From the NCBI GenBank assembly GCA_963832725.1, contig CAWHVG010000003.1:1984001-2048000 (forward strand): a DNA stretch of 64,000 nt, written 5' to 3'. The first letter of the stretch is position 1. Each line of letters begins with the position of its first letter. The position numbers and the translations under genes are program-made. The notes under the pieces are model-generated. The model did no database searches. It saw only the letters and a list, made by a program, of their open reading frames with translations, and was not told where the DNA came from. Below, in pieces: positions 60,354 through 64,000 of the stretch. The DNA is from JAEZBP01 sp963832725. Lineage in GTDB: Bacteria; Myxococcota_A; Polyangia; Polyangiales; Sandaracinaceae.

Positions 60354-60371
60354 GGGCAGGACCGCCTGCCC
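60354..60371. terminator. Short perfect hairpin between convergent genes
   Basis: GGGCAGG (60354-60360) pairs with CCTGCCC (60365-60371) over a 4-nt loop. It lies between the small lipoprotein and the zinc-ribbon gene, which converge. No T-run on either side. Confidence 0.4.
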
Positions 60372-60421
60372 GGCAAGCGGGGCCCCGACCCTGGATGCTC
60401 GGCGCGTTCGGCCGCCCCTGC

Positions 60422-60859
60422 TCACCAGGGGATCTCGTCGGGGTCGACCTCGTGCCGGGGCGCCGGCTTCTCGTAGCGGTGCGCCTTGGGCTCGCGCTCG
60501 CCGAGATGGAAGACCACGCCCGAGGACTCCGCGTCGAGCTCGCCGGCCAGGAAACGCTCCATCGCGTAGCGTGCGACGCCGTAGTAGCCGTCGCTGGCGG
60601 TGCAGAGGACGAGCCGCCCGGTGTGCTCGCAGGGGATGCACCACTCGGCGTAGCCGTCCTCACACTTGTAGAAGCCCCTCGCTTCGCACTTCGGACAGTC
60701 CACCTCTCGCTCGAGGTTGCGACGCGACTCGAGGGCCTCGCGCCGCCCCTGCTCGATGCGCTGCTCCTCCAGGACCTCCGCGATGGGGCACGCGCACTCC
60801 GGACAGACCTTCGCCCGGTCGGAGACGTTGCGTCCACAGTCGGGGCACTCGATCAGCAT
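60422..60859 (-). CDS. Double zinc-ribbon protein of unknown function
   Basis: 145 residues, with GAGGAGA upstream of ATG 60859. The first zinc ribbon is MLIECPDCGRNVSDRAKVCP then ECACP. A charged helix follows, then a second Cys-rich module (CPKCEARGFYKCEDGYAEWC then IPCEHTG). The C-terminal ~50 residues are unrecognised (FLAGELDAESSGVVFHL). Probably cytoplasmic. May bind nucleic acid or act as a redox-independent structural protein. Confidence 0.75.
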   Translation of the reverse strand: MLIECPDCGRNVSDRAKVCPECACPIAEVLEEQRIEQGRREALESRRNLEREVDCPKCEARGFYKCEDGYAEWCIPCEHTGRLVLCTASDGYYGVARYAMERFLAGELDAESSGVVFHLGEREPKAHRYEKPAPRHEVDPDEIPW

Positions 60860-61013
60860 CGACTTCTCCTCGTTTGCTCGTCGGGGGCCGGCGCGTCCGC
60901 CGGACCGGCCCGAGAGTAAACACAAGTGCACGCCGCATCCAGCACCCTTCATCGGCGGATGCCAGAGCCCTGCGGGCGGTCCTACGTCGTCCCCGTCGGC
61001 CTGGAGGTGTCGG

Positions 61014-62165
61014 GTGCGGGACCGGTTCCGAAGCCGTTCGATGCTGGCGTTGGCGCTGCTGGGTACGTGGCTGGCCACGTGGCTGGGCGCGTGCAGCGGG
61101 AACGGCGACCCGCGCGACGGGGGGACCGGCGACGCCGCGCTCGACTCGGGAGGGCGGGACGCTCGCCCGGCGAGCTGCCAAGGACCGCCCGGGCTCTTCG
61201 CCGACGGCACGTGCGACACCCTCGCCGAGGGCGTGCGCCCCTACCAGCCGCGCTTTCGGCTCTGGGCCGACGGCGCCTCCAAGGAGCGCGCGGTGTACCT
61301 CCCGGCGGGGACCCGGATCGACACGACCCATCCCGACCACTGGGTGTTCCCGGTGGGGACCCGCCTCTACAAGACGTTCCTGCTCGACGGGCTCCGTGTG
61401 GAGACACGGCTCCTCGAGAAGAATTCGAGCGGAACGGGCACGCGGGCGTGGAGCATGCGCGCGTTCGCATGGAGCGCGGGACAGGACGCGGTGGTCGAGG
61501 TCACCGACGCGCCGCGCGACACGCTCTCGAACGTGCTCGGCACCGACCACGACATCCCCAGCGTACGGAGCGGCGACTGCGCCCACTGCCACTCGAGCGC
61601 GCTGGACGCGATCAACGGGTTCTCGGCCGTCGAGCTCGATCACGACGGAGAGGGCGTGACCTTGCGGGCGTTGAACGACGAGGGCTGGCTCAGCGCGAGC
61701 GTCTCACCCGCCGAGGCGCTCGTACCTGGCGGTCCCGACGACGTGGTCGCGCTCGGCTACCTCCACGTGAACTGCGGGAGCTGCCACCGCGCGTTGCCGG
61801 ATGACGCCTGCGCGGCGCCGCCCTGCTGCCCTCAGGACGATCCGATGGCGCGGCAGGCCTGCTCGAACGGGCTGCGGCTCTGGGTCCACACCGGCGCGCA
61901 GCGGGTCGAGGCCACGGACACCTGGACGAGCGCGGTCGGGCAGCGAAACCAGCTCTTCGGCGAGCGGAGCGGGACCGTGGTCTGCCGGATCCACCCGGGC
62001 CACCCGGACACGAGCGCGCTGGTCTACCGGATGAGCCATCGCGCCGACGCCGCGCAGATGCCGCCTCTGGGCACGGAGCTCGTCGACGCGAAGGGCGTCG
62101 CCACGGTGCAGCGCTGGATCGCAGGGCTCACGCCCGCGACCGACGACAATCCTTGCGCGCCCTGA
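61014..62165 (+). CDS. Diheme c-type cytochrome lipoprotein, SO2930-like
   Basis: 383 residues from GTG 61014, chosen because GGAGG is six bases upstream and it adds a positively charged n-region (RDRFRSRS). Lipobox ATWLGACSG. Conserved blocks are PYQPRFRLWADGASKERAVY and HWVFPVGTRLYKTF, then heme motifs CAHCH and CGSCH. Block layout matches diheme cytochromes annotated as the SO2930 family. Near the C-terminus there is MPPLGTELVDAKGVATVQRW. Expected on the membrane surface. Redox partner unknown; the Rieske and tri-heme lipoproteins are nearby. Confidence 0.84.
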   Translation: MRDRFRSRSMLALALLGTWLATWLGACSGNGDPRDGGTGDAALDSGGRDARPASCQGPPGLFADGTCDTLAEGVRPYQPRFRLWADGASKERAVYLPAGTRIDTTHPDHWVFPVGTRLYKTFLLDGLRVETRLLEKNSSGTGTRAWSMRAFAWSAGQDAVVEVTDAPRDTLSNVLGTDHDIPSVRSGDCAHCHSSALDAINGFSAVELDHDGEGVTLRALNDEGWLSASVSPAEALVPGGPDDVVALGYLHVNCGSCHRALPDDACAAPPCCPQDDPMARQACSNGLRLWVHTGAQRVEATDTWTSAVGQRNQLFGERSGTVVCRIHPGHPDTSALVYRMSHRADAAQMPPLGTELVDAKGVATVQRWIAGLTPATDDNPCAP

Positions 62166-62192
62166 CGCGCGACGAGGGCGCTCCGAGCCGCC

Positions 62193-63993
<1,801 letters not shown>

Positions 63994-64000
63994 CCGACCG

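Overview
The window is 64 kb of very GC-rich bacterial chromosome. The organism is most likely a myxobacterium of the Polyangia, perhaps Sandaracinaceae-like. This rests on four Hanks-type Ser/Thr kinases with long low-complexity tails, many Cys-rich and Asp/Gly-rich lipoproteins, PEGA and FHA domains, a primary sigma factor with a large non-conserved region, and strong third-position GC bias. I could not run any search, so the taxonomy is inference. I saw no rRNA, tRNA or CRISPR array.

Layout. 1-722 is the N-terminal part of a kinase. 846-5365 is a tightly overlapping three-gene operon: an E1-like (ThiF) and nitroreductase fusion, a FeeM-type N-acyl amino acid synthase and a regulator with two winged-helix-like segments. 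A REP-like inverted repeat follows, then an RND efflux pair (5619-10064). 10188-14625 holds a short-chain dehydrogenase fragment, a membrane FKBP isomerase, a C2-domain lipoprotein and leucyl aminopeptidase. 15020-18673 is rpoD followed by a TPR-like protein and a stand-alone receiver domain. 18679-23707 is a second RND operon ending in its own TetR regulator. 23777-33649 carries two kinases, a fused 2-oxoacid dehydrogenase E1, a DHH-CBS phosphoesterase, an ALDH7-type dehydrogenase and small proteins. 33650-36138 is a decayed accessory patch with an HNH remnant, IS91-like and IS21-like transposase scraps, a 42-nt-period repeat array and a repeat-rich lipoprotein. 36139-41698 holds a six-repeat PEGA protein with a C-terminal beta-barrel-like region, a 16-bp tandem repeat and an ABC-2 exporter with a membrane hydrolase. 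41829-55930 is mostly housekeeping: DUF1015, a TPR/HAT protein, a parvulin, an APH-family kinase, DUF4870, PolX-PHP, DNA polymerase I, an esterase, FHA-EAL and ThpR. 56349-62165 is a group of secreted redox and lipoprotein genes (c-heme motifs, Tat-Rieske, diheme cytochrome). 62193-63993 is a fourth kinase.

Sequence quality. About twenty genes appear split, with more than thirty reading-frame breaks. At least twenty breaks fall on a 5-mer that becomes GATC when one base is removed, and that same removal restores the conserved protein. I treat these as intact genes carrying sequence errors at GATC sites, and I annotate the full inferred spans.

The most promising functional novelty is the E1-nitroreductase / FeeM acyltransferase / regulator operon, possibly linked to the downstream RND pump. 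The most unexplained DNA structure is the 42-43-nt palindromic array at 34202-34560.
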